From Cymodocea nodosa (taxonomy: Eukaryota > Streptophyta > Magnoliopsida > Alismatales > Cymodoceaceae): a DNA stretch of 64,000 nt. The DNA lies in the NCBI GenBank assembly GCA_036874045.1, contig CM072335.1, forward strand, positions 25,427,501-25,491,500, given 5' to 3'. Both the position numbers and the translations under genes were made by a program. The notes beneath the pieces are model-generated. The model was not told where the DNA came from. It saw nothing but the letters and a program-made list of their open reading frames with translations, and searched no databases. This document shows, one piece after another, positions 30,001-37,100 of the stretch (position 1 is the first letter of the stretch; each line of letters begins with the position of its first letter).

Positions 30001-32754
30001 TTGTAGTTAGTTGATTTTGTACTAGGTTAGATTCATAGTTTTATTCCTATTTTAGCAGCATTTTCTACTAATTTGAGAGTGAATTTTGTTGGCATATTTG
30101 CAGGCTGAAGCTCTATTTTTGTAATTTTTAATTTAATTTTATATAGAATAAATAGAATACAAGGATGATCTAAATAGAATAATGATATACTTAATTAATT
30201 GATAAATAATATATAAAGATTTAATTTTATAATATGTTAATTTATTAATATACGTAATTCATTCCTTGTTAATTGTATTTTCACTAATTACTTTAATTCG
30301 TTATTTAACTTCATTAAAAATCAATTCTATTCAATTTCGTTCAATTTTATTATATGCACAAATATTTAAATTTCAATTTTCATCAAATTCTTGAATGTGC
30401 ACAAATATTTGAATTTCAAATTTTTTTTATCAAATTCTGCAGAATTCAAATTTTATTAGAATTCAAATTCTACGGAATTAAATTTTGAAGTACACAAATA
30501 GGTCCTAAGTAGCACAAGACAACCTTATTATGTGGTACACTTTGACTCACTCAGCTTGCTGATGTGTTCATCAAGCTGATCAACAAATGGGCTTTCCATG
30601 ATTCCATAACTTGCTAGACAAACTTAGAATCATTGAAGATCATGTAAGGGCATGTAAATGTATATCGTCGCATATATGATAATATGTAACACATGCATGC
30701 ATGTTGTATCATGTCCCATGCTGTATGTTTCTTCTGGGAAGTTCACCCTGTAGTTGTATATAGTGAGCCATGTGCATCACACTCTATCATCATGGAGTGA
30801 GGCACCAAATCAATTCCTTGTGCTTTCAATGATACATTTAGTGTATGTTTAGTAGTGGAAATGGTGGCTGGAGTTGGTTGTGGCCTTGTGGGTCGGAGGG
30901 TGTGAAAAAGTTTCATTGGAGTTACTGGAATCACCTCTCTGTGCATGGGAATGACATTTTCAGTTTCCGTTGAATTATGGTCATTGGATGTGAAATTTGG
31001 TCCATGTGGTTAGGACAAACAAGGGTTGGAATGCTTGAATATGATTTTCGAGCTGAAAGTTTTGATATTTGACTGTGTTCTAAGATGTGTAATGTGTTGA
31101 CAATCTCTGACTTGTGGGCTTTTGATTTTCCAGTTGGTGAAGGTACATATTGGTAAGCGGATCTTTTAGGACTCATTGGTGTTTTACTTGCAGAATGGTG
31201 TGCCCAAAAGTTGATTTGGTTATATAACTAAACGCCGTTTTTCATCAAGAATACAATTAATGATTTAGCTTAAGACTCTAGTTTCTTTAAGGTCTGGAAT
31301 TCGGATGGGTTTCATATGCTTTTATCTTGTGCTGTTGTTGTTGTACGATAATCCTACGCTACTTCAATTATGTAGTTTGGACTAATGCTTTCATTAACTG
31401 ATGTAGGGCCAGCCCTTTGGTAAAAGAAGGCAGTAAATCTCCTCCAAGAGAAAGACCAGGGGAGCTTGGAGAGTATGTATAGGAATCCGCTCTTCCATTT
31501 TCCATAAAACTATGACAGAAATTTCTTGTTTGAAATTGTATTCACTACATTTTATGGTGTCAATTTTTTTTGTTATCTCAGTTTTCAAAAAGAAAAGTAT
31601 AAACAGAATGGAGCACCTGTAGGAGAAGAATCAGATATGGAAGGGTATATCTCTGAAGGGAACCTTCACCTTTTACTATAATTTTAAATCATTGTCAAAC
31701 ATGTGTTAATAAATTTTTTAGCATACTTTTACTGTTCTTTACATTTCCTCTCCCTAAGAAGCTTTATGTATTTTTGTCCATTGAGCAGAGATGTATCCCC
31801 TGAATTACGAGATGATAGCAGGTCTCCTCAAGCTGGCAATGTTGGTTCCTATGCAGATGGGTATGTGCTTGAATTTTGAAGGCAATCTTCACATTTTTCT
31901 GAAATTTCTGATTTGTTAAATTTGTGATAATGGATATTTTAGCACCCTTTTGGCTTGTTCTTAACATAGTCTGCTAGATAGGTTTATGTTTATTTTTGTC
32001 TATTGTGCAGGGATGGATCCCCTGTATTACGAGATGATAGCAGGTCTTCTCTACGTGATAATGTTGGTTCCTTTGCGGATGGGTAATGTTTTTATATTCT
32101 GAAGGCAAACTTACTGTATTTTAATTTCTGACCGTTAACGTATATGAATGGATATTTTGGTTTACTATTCGTATTATTTCTAGACAGAAAGGTTTATTCA
32201 TTTTTGTCTTTTTATCAGAGATGAATCCCCCGCACTCAATAGGTCTCCTCGACCTGACAATGCTGACAAAGTTGATACCTATGCAGCTGAGTATGTGTCC
32301 ATATTTCTGATGTGGTTTGGTGTAATTTGATAAAGGCCTATGTGTAACTTATTTTCTCTGATTGTTCACAATGTCGGTTTGAATATAATATTTGTTCCAT
32401 TTTGACAGACATAGTCCCGTAAGAAATGGAAGTTCTGGCAGCAAATCCCCACAAGAAGACAATAACGGTTCTTATCCGGAGCGGTAAGCTTTGGAGGCTA
32501 TCTTTGTTGTGATGTTGATTGTCATTCGAATTTCTTGTGGTTGATATTTGAAGACTACCTTCCATATCAGATAATAATTGCTCATTTTTATGAATTATGA
32601 TGACACCATGAGCTCTAGCTACTGAAATTTATAAAATTACATTGCCTAAAAGGTTAGCCTATCTACCAAGTATAATTTTCATCTATGTGGTGTGCATTGC
32701 AGGAGTCCTGCCGAAGAGGTGACTGAACAACGTGCCAACAGGGAATCTGAATGA
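1..32754 (+). CDS. SR-type splicing factor with CCHC zinc knuckle (3' part of gene, 12 exons seen)
   Basis: This is the 3' part of a serine/arginine-rich RNA-binding protein, probably a nuclear pre-mRNA splicing factor of the plant RSZ/RS2Z kind. Exons, joined by GT/AG introns in one open frame, are 1-129, 226-300, 9199-9264, 9402-9464, 9608-9712, 31407-31472, 31582-31644, 31789-31860, 32011-32082, 32219-32290, 32409-32483 and 32703-32754 (TGA). About 302 residues are visible. They start with a zinc knuckle, CYDCGAIGHFAREC (CX2CX4HX4C). A basic RS region with SRSGRD, SPRRDRHR and KRERSRS follows, then an increasingly acidic S/P/D/E tail ending NRESE. An N-terminal RRM would be expected before the window but cannot be seen. 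All internal exons are 3n long with phase-2 introns. Introns 2 (8.9 kb) and 5 (21.7 kb) are swollen by transposons. The exact SR subfamily is uncertain because the tail is longer and more acidic than in typical RSZ proteins. Confidence 0.85.
301..1639. other. Intron 2 of SR gene, unassigned 5' stretch
   Basis: This intronic DNA carries no gene I can support. Short open frames occur on both strands but none resembles a known family. The right part (from about 1000) may belong to the decayed LINE that is recognisable from 1640 onward. Confidence 0.4.
1640..2370 (-). mobile_element. LINE (L1-type) endonuclease fragment
   Basis: Two minus-strand open frames, 2154-2363 then 1647-2015, resemble the apurinic endonuclease domain of plant L1 LINE ORF2. 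The first has an ISILGLQKIK segment like the usual FLGIQETK. The second has DLNMIHTP (usual GDFNxI), LFSWIEACTLLGLPIGNFQYTWTN (stretches like LPLKNGQFTWTN), KLNRFLI and SNYILVLL. The frames are broken by shifts and stops, so the copy is dead. The element lies antisense to the host SR gene and may extend left to about 1000 and right to about 3800, where no clear motif remains. Confidence 0.6.
2371..4150. other. Intron 2, decayed sequence before the TRIM element
   Basis: No intact gene is seen. The minus strand has scattered open runs that could be a decayed LINE ORF1 upstream of the endonuclease fragment, but I found no diagnostic motif. Confidence 0.3.
4156..4808 (+). mobile_element. Complete TRIM (terminal-repeat retrotransposon in miniature)
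   Basis: Two direct repeats of about 290 bp, 4156-4444 and 4515-4808, both begin TGTTGAGGAACCTGTT. The first is followed at once by TAGTATCAGAGCC, close to the initiator-Met tRNA primer-binding site TGGTATCAGAGC. The second is preceded by a purine tract, AGGTGGGGGGGAT. The 70-bp interior codes for nothing. The same five bases, GTTTA, flank the element at 4151-4155 and 4809-4813. LTR, PBS, polypurine tract and target-site duplication in 653 bp fit a TRIM mobilised by another LTR element. Confidence 0.85.
5100..8800 (+). mobile_element. LINE (L1-type) ORF2 remnant, interrupted by an LTR element
   Basis: Plus-strand pieces follow LINE order. An endonuclease-like part lies at about 5150-5560 (DLGWIDIPISGLQFTQS, then DHCPLL, ending near AGWWEGE). 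A reverse-transcriptase part lies at about 6150-6335 (VDFRSINLLNQICNIVTKCL, then LPNLFGPFQSAFV). A zinc-binding RT C-terminal part lies at about 8215-8380 (IQFFAWKLLHS, then LQHRGFSLASRCTFC). Many stops and shifts show it is dead. The region 6836-8075 is a later LTR insertion. The tail near 8800 is A/T-rich with a TTATTAATAAT run. Confidence 0.65.
6836..8075 (-). mobile_element. Small non-autonomous LTR retrotransposon, copy 1
   Basis: Direct repeats occur at about 6836-6961 and 7926-8075. Both begin TGTT and share segments such as AAACAAACAAGA and CTATATATA, then a GACTAAA/GATTAAA stretch and CTTACAACACA or similar. The family relation is confirmed by a second copy at 60937-62500 with the same LTRs and similar internal start (GGAGATACAT-TAGACA). 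On the minus strand a degraded primer-binding site precedes the interior. No gag or pol frame is present, so it is a LARD/TRIM-like element that needed outside enzymes. The flanking five bases do not match clearly, so boundaries are approximate. Confidence 0.65.
9807..14728 (-). mobile_element. Near-complete Copia LTR retrotransposon, antisense in SR intron 5
   Basis: LTRs of 128 bp lie at 9807-9934 and 14601-14728 and differ by about ten bases by eye. ATGTT flanks the element at 9802-9806 and 14729-14733. The exact 12-base complement of the tRNA-iMet primer site, GCTCTGATACCA, abuts the right LTR at 14589-14600. Reading the minus strand: gag up to about 13300 with a zinc knuckle (CVHCERRNHPFEKC near 13330), protease-like WIINLGTSNHI near 13090, integrase HCDVWGPTWVATFFGYRY near 12510, reverse transcriptase KLVAHGFTQTKGVNYDATFS at 11200-11260, YIDDILLTSDD near 10880, then decayed RNase H to about 10000. 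Frames are broken by stops. The LTR ends are AGTT...AAGT on the element strand, not TG...CA. Confidence 0.85.
14734..19390. other. AT-rich intronic DNA of SR intron 5
   Basis: No gene is recognised. The part 15600-17400 is a diverged two-copy tandem repeat, described separately. A shorter repeat pair with AATTGGTTGAGTGG lies near 18370 and 18570. Perfect palindromes occur at 15683-15696 and 18724-18739. The rest is AT-rich with many stops in all frames. Confidence 0.4.
15600..17375. repeat. Diverged tandem duplication, unit about 1 kb
   Basis: Two copies about 1.0 kb apart share collinear landmarks. ATTGAAATGTGATACTTTT occurs at 15751 and 16752. The segment AATGAAACTATxTATACTACTAA occurs near 16028 and 17068. 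Further shared landmarks are a TTACATTATCAT stretch and a TTTxTTTTTGTAAT-like run ending near 16260 and 17280. Spacing changes by tens of bases between landmarks, so the copies have indels. No protein is encoded. Confidence 0.6.
20450..21330 (-). mobile_element. LINE ORF2 fragment inserted in the decayed Copia
   Basis: The minus strand at about 21190-20890 reads IGNGERALFWLGCWVGNSSL and, in a neighbouring frame, DGWDWNFQLQKNLEDEILHV. This is the segment before the zinc-binding RT domain of plant L1 LINEs (usual form VGNGxxxxFWxDxWIGNxPL ... WDWNFxxxRxLND). A following frame at 20545-20730 may be the decayed zinc-binding part. Shifts and stops make it non-functional. Exact ends are not visible. 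Confidence 0.6.
23371..24090. repeat. Minisatellite of near-palindromic units inside the Harbinger element
   Basis: About ten units of 64-82 bp start with TTTTGAATTGGTTGAACCGA and continue through a CATGTTCGGTTCAACCGATAC segment into a long TA/TATG tract. Starts are near 23371, 23441, 23521, 23602, 23674, 23742, 23823, 23887, 23966 and 24045. In the first unit positions 23381-23404 form a perfect 24-bp palindrome with half-site TTGAACCGAACA. The other units have one to four mismatches in the dyad. Unit length varies by the size of the TA tract. Confidence 0.9.
24568..25883 (-). pseudogene. Harbinger transposase (DDE_Tnp_4), three exons, two in-frame stops
   Basis: This encodes the catalytic transposase that cuts and joins the element ends. 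Exons on the minus strand are 25332-25883, 25026-25251 and 24568-24959, with GT/AG introns. The N-terminal exon includes FNEVLNAIIRLHHVLIERHS and IADDVNVYPYFK. Exon 2 starts DCIGAIDGTHIKATIFGQE, holding the first catalytic Asp. Exon 3 has KFYLVDAGYPNRPEYICPFRG (second Asp; the family pattern is FYLVDAGYPN) and RTVIERTFGVVKHRFSILRG with the catalytic Glu, then ETQVKIVIACFLLHNFIR. TAA codons interrupt the frame at 25509-25511, inside the usual VGHNQR motif, and at 24814-24816, inside YRYS-LRTVIER. All DDE residues remain recognisable. Confidence 0.85.
26202..27237 (-). pseudogene. Harbinger ORF1 (Myb/SANT-like DNA-binding protein), one in-frame stop
   Basis: This is the partner protein that helps the transposase bind DNA. 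Exon 1 is 26893-27237, starting MSTPDRRMTGGGRSY, with W-x(n)-L-x(n)-W spacing: SYISWNAEADAYFLDILAEV, then KGSTWDEVIEKYN, then RLKTWRLMYLNYSKI and SGWGWN. That is a Myb_DNA-bind_3 domain. Exon 2 is 26202-26810; it begins AHPKCESYKGKPC and carries a basic patch KRKRRARP, then a heptad-rich, probably coiled-coil region LIDTQKKLVEVQERLVDIKE. A TAA at 26706-26708 breaks exon 2. It is divergent in order from typical host trihelix genes and clearly belongs to the transposon. Confidence 0.8.
28980..30505. mobile_element. Non-coding TAA-flanked DNA element adjoining the Harbinger copy
   Basis: The left end GGTAGAGTTTGTGCACTCAG and the inverted right end GGACCTATTTGTGTACTTCA share GG-N5-TTTGTGyACT. TAA lies at 28977-28979 and 30506-30508. 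The 1526-bp interior holds no transposase. It has a 36-bp minisatellite, CT-rich stretches and AT-rich arms with repeated AATTTGAATTC-like segments close to the ends. Ends and target point to a PIF/Harbinger-type non-autonomous element, although it is longer than a usual Tourist MITE. The terminal match is weaker than in the neighbouring element. Confidence 0.65.
29168..29400 (+). repeat. 36-bp minisatellite, six units plus a partial one
   Basis: Units start with CATCTTTCACTCACAAACGC or close variants and end with GATGCTCC or GACACTCT. They begin at 29168, 29204, 29240, 29276, 29312 and 29348, and a partial unit begins at 29384. Because 36 is a multiple of three the array is open in one frame, which gives a spurious Ser/Thr/His-rich open frame. 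Confidence 0.85.
30641..31406. other. Last part of SR intron 5
   Basis: No gene is seen. The left edge may contain the start of the decayed Copia 3' LTR (TGTAAGGGCATGTAAATG at 30643), but I found no matching 5' LTR. The right edge ends in the acceptor before exon 31407. Confidence 0.35.
31740..32290 (+). repeat. Tandem triplication of a 72-nt RS-domain exon with flanking intron
   Basis: Exons 31789-31860, 32011-32082 and 32219-32290 are each exactly 72 nt and encode related peptides that begin GD(V/G/E)SP and end Y/F-A-(D/A)-(G/E). The first two share ELRDDSRS-like and NVGS(Y/F)ADG segments. The third is more diverged but keeps GDESPAL, RSP and TYA. The intron sequence before each exon is also alike, with a run of the type TTTATG-TATTTTTGTC-ATTG-CAG. 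The repeated unit is therefore exon plus intron, not exon alone. Confidence 0.85.
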
Positions 32755-34147
32755 TGCAGTATGATCGCAACCGAATTCAAGCGTAGAAGTCCTGCTGTAG
32801 AATTAATTGAAGAATGACCTACTTGAACTTGCTTTTTTCATTACCCAGGCACCAGTGTCATAAGCTTTACGATGAATTGCTATTACTGTAGAATTTTCAC
32901 TGGGTCATATTCTACTCAACTTCATCATTTCACCGATTTCGTCATTGTCGCCTTACTATTCTCTGCAACGAAAGGTCTCAATGTGGCACAAGGTGTGGCC
33001 TGTCGTTAGCCTGCAAACGCAGTGTAGTTTTTACCATATTGGCTGGGTACGGATATGATATGAATGCGCTTGAAAAGAAAATGAAGAAAAAAAAAGGCTC
33101 AGGGAATTCAGTATAAATATTCGCTTGATATTTCTGAACGTAGACGCGTGTAAAAACTGTAGCTACGTATGGAAAGTGACTAAGAAAAATATCTTATGAA
33201 ATTTAAACTTTAAGTGGAGGAAAAATCAAATAAGGAAGAGATGGATTAAAAATTGCGTTTCCTCTTTTCACGTAGATGATTAGGTGCCTTACCGAAATGA
33301 TCGAAGTACACAAATCTTGGCTTGGTGAGTGACACATCTAGCTTGATACATTTTTCTTAATTTTTTTTGTTTTATTATGAATAGAATGGTAAAAGTAACT
33401 TAATGAGTGACCCAAATGTTCTAGTTTGCTGTGTAATAGCCATTTGTTTGGTGCGATATTCTGAGGAAAAAAGCTGTGTTTGAATAAAACACAACTAAGA
33501 AATAACTTGTCCAAAATCATATCTAATCTGATATATTCCTTGTTACTTCCGAAGGTGACAACTGACAACTGCAATCCGAGTGGTCTCCAGCAATATTTGC
33601 CCCAAATTCGCGACTAGAAGTTTTGGCGTCTTTTAGCTCTGCTGTATGTCGCTTTGCTTGTCGTCTGCCTTAACTTTTTTAATTTGTAGAATATGCTTTG
33701 TAGGCACAAACAATCCGACATTCGATAAGGTCATTTCCTATCAGATCGATCCCCGGGCCCCAACTTATTCTTCTCGGTCCTTTTTTTTTCTCAAAATTTT
33801 GCAAAAAGTTGCACTATAATGAGTTCCTATCAGAAAAATGGGTCGAGATATGATAAGCCTGAGAGCACCGAGCTCACAGACACCACCTTCAATTTGTAGC
33901 CAAAGTTGGTCTCCACTTCATCAACGGCATGGAACTTTATTTTGAATGTAATAGAACGAATAGTCGGTAATGATACACAATCTATTTACCAAAAAAATTA
34001 ATGCATAATCTCAAGTCGTCATCGTTTCAACGTATATGTTACCTCCTTCTGCGCATTTATCACTTGGCGACGGTATGCGCCAACTAGCAGTTGACCGTCA
34101 GAAACATTTGCTTCCCTGCCAACCTGCACTTGGTTAGAATTTGCACT
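32755..34147. other. Convergent intergenic region between SR gene and TPS gene
   Basis: The 3' untranslated regions of the two convergent genes must lie here. No other gene is supported. There is an A-rich run near 33080 on the SR side. Short open frames are AT-rich and unremarkable. Confidence 0.5.
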
Positions 34148-37100
34148 TTAAGAGAGGTCTTTCGAGGTAAGGGTGGAAATGGGAGAGCAATCATTCTCTC
34201 GGCCTGGTGATTTACATGAGGCCTGTACAAGAGCCTGCAGCATCATCACAACTTCCTTGGCATCATTCAAGTAGTATTTGGCATTGCTTGGCTTCTGTCC
34301 AACTGTGCATGCAAAGACTGACGCACTGGGGGAGACTAAATCCCTTCTCATCGTTTCAATGCCCTGAAACATGTCCTCGTCAGATCTATCATCACCGATG
34401 CACAACACAAAATCAGCTTGCTTCCTCCCGTCTGCCATTCTGGAAAGGATTTTCTCCACGACTAAACCTTTGCTGACTCCCTAAGGTTTACGATAAAGGC
34501 CACAAAACACTTTAATATAATGATTCAAGGAATCCAAAAGGTACGTGCGTACGTAACTAGTAATGCTGCATGCATGCAGAACGAGATACACATCTATTAT
34601 CGCAAGCTTAATAATGCAAAATAAGTGTGATCCTGCACAACTAATAATGCAGCATCTAGAAAATATATATACTGAAGGTAGGACATAGACTAATGCATGA
34701 AAATAAAAGGCAAGAAGTACCATCTTTCCATGGTTTTATCTAGAAAATCAACCTGGATATGGTGTAAACGAATAGAATAAGGTAATAGATTCCATTTCTG
34801 CTTAAATAATAATTTAACAATGTAAAAATTTCATTTATTCAAATTCAGTCAGTTTGACCCAAAAGGTAATCTGCCCACAATTCGGATATAAAACGTACAG
34901 TTTGATGATCTTTTTCAGCCTTGACAGGTACAACGCATCTACTTTTTCTCTGAAACATTTAGCACATATTATTGATATCTACAGGACTCCTAGAGATCTC
35001 ATGGTTTCACATCTTAAGAAGCCGCCACTCCATTTGTACCAAAAAATAAAATCCATGGCATGACATTATTTTGTGTGCGTGTTCAACCTAACTGAACAAT
35101 CAAAAATGTAATTCCCAAAGGGCTGATCCTAGTTACTCCTAGCTCTCTGAAATTTATACCTACAAATAGAATGCCTAAAATCCAGAGTGTAGTTCAAAGC
35201 AGAGCTATTCTTAAATCATGAGATAATTGTTTTCCTTTTGAGAAGTGTATGATGAATTTTATTAATGAAATACACGTCCAAGAAAGAAAGAAAGCTGTCT
35301 TACATTCAAATATAAGACAAAAATGAAATATACCTATGGGACAGAAAAGACCCCCCCCCCCTCCCCCCCCAAAGCATGTTAACAGCCCATTGAAAAAAAC
35401 AATTAGAAAAAGTCCAAAAACCTACCCAATTGTCTCAGGAGGCTGTGATTTGTCGATCTGCTCTTCCCAAGTACCAAGTCGGCCCATCTCTTGAAAATTT
35501 TTACTTGTCCTTTAAGATCCATACCCAAAGATGCCAACCTTGCTACCATCAGTGAATCCAGCCACTTGAGAGACATCCCCTTCCGATGGGGACTACAATG
35601 GAGAGGAAGGAGAGTAGAGTTCTCCATCATTGTATCCTTCAAGAAACATGGTGTCAACATCGACGTTTGACCCTCTAGACTCTTCAATTTCAGCTTTTAT
35701 CTCTTCCTCTTCTCTTTTAGCATCCCTTTGTCTTCCTTGTTGGTGTTTCTCTGATTAGCTTGAGGAGCACTCCTCGAATTCACTATGACCATTAGGTCTT
35801 TGTCCTTTTCCTAACTTGGTTTTGGCATTCCCCTAGTAAAAAGTTCCTCTTCTATTTGATCACCCAAACTCAGATTCCTAGAGGCTAACTCTCCACCTCT
35901 ATGTTGTATCAGGAAGCGTGGACCATCATCTTGAAGAGTCAACTTGTTAGCATTCAAGAATGAAGATTTGTCGAATTAAGAGTTCATTTGATCCATGTGA
36001 GAAGCCCATCACTTTGTCTCCTCTCTCAAGGAGACTTCACCCAACTATAAGTCATTGTTGAGGAGGATTAATAGGTCCATGGCTATCAGATGTAGAGAGA
36101 TTACTTTTGGCAAATGTAGTGTCATCCAACTTAGGTGGCTTCAATGTCTGAACCTCGTTGACAACCTCCACCCACAAATGGATGCCCCTGGAGTCACCTC
36201 CTCCCTTGCAAAAGACCCCTACTTAGACGACATCACCACTAGTTGAAAGTTTGATACCATCCTTGAGTTCCACCAACACCCAAGTAACCTTTAGTGACTC
36301 TTTTCATTTGGTGTGTGGGTGAACATCACGTAGTGTTGCAAAGGTCTCCACAATCCTCTGGAAGAAGGTGTTCAACTCCTACAGATCCATAGGGATCTCT
36401 ATTAGTTGGATCTAGAAAAGCTTCCTTGTTGACATTTCCCAGGCTTCAATCTTTGTTGTCTAGGCACTCCATTTTGGGCTTGAAACCTCTAACGTCAAAA
36501 CCCTCTCTACAGAAGCTCCTCCCTCTAGTTGGCACTTGGGAGTTAGACCAATAAGGCATTGCCAAATTGATGGTTGATACACTAAAAATAGCAAGGGCTC
36601 CACCCATGATTAGCTAGTCAACAAGCTTTTCTCCATTACGTCTAATGCCCTACGAACCAAGCACTTGTCTAGGCAATGCCCCCATTTAATTGTTGAACTC
36701 CCTTCTAAGAACACCAATGGTGGAGAGCCTTGCCACACTTTCTCAGTCGGCACCTTGGCATCAGTTTGTGGAGGTCATTGGTTGGTTGTAGGTCCCTTCC
36801 CACCTGAGCAAGTAGGAGCATGATATTCCTTCAAGCCACGCTATTAACACCTCTTTGGGCCCCCACATTTGGTTGACCGATGACCCAAGTTGAGACAATG
36901 AAGACAATAGTCAAGCCTCCACCGCCTCTTGGCAGCACCCATTTTGGTGAGTGAAGCATTGTCAATTGGGGTCTCCATTCACCATCACTAAACCCCCTGA
37001 GTCCATGCCTCACCCTGTAGTCATTCCTCACCCATATCAAGCTCCAACCAATGCCTTCCCCTTTGTACGTGATGGCACGTTTTGACAAGCTTCCTTGAGA

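Larger units (their letters stand above)
19400..30640 (+). mobile_element. Decayed Copia retrotransposon, split by nested insertions
   Basis: A primer-site-like GGTATCAGAGCCC lies at 19410-19422, followed by a gag-like run (MCDEVAVVDKLIAYQDKIFF, then LLSSLGSHTNAF) at about 19450-19580. After a LINE insertion, integrase C-terminal sequence CMFLRYSDDHKGYI lies near 21710. RNase H sequence follows: AEALQYLAITRWDIQF near 22000, DGCTLIRHSTGFCIF near 22190 and AELIWISALLKDLHV near 22300. The reverse transcriptase is missing, so a deletion joined integrase to RNase H. The RNase H end is cut at 22466 by the DNA transposons and resumes at 30506 with TQLADVFIKLI near 30560. Confidence 0.7.
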
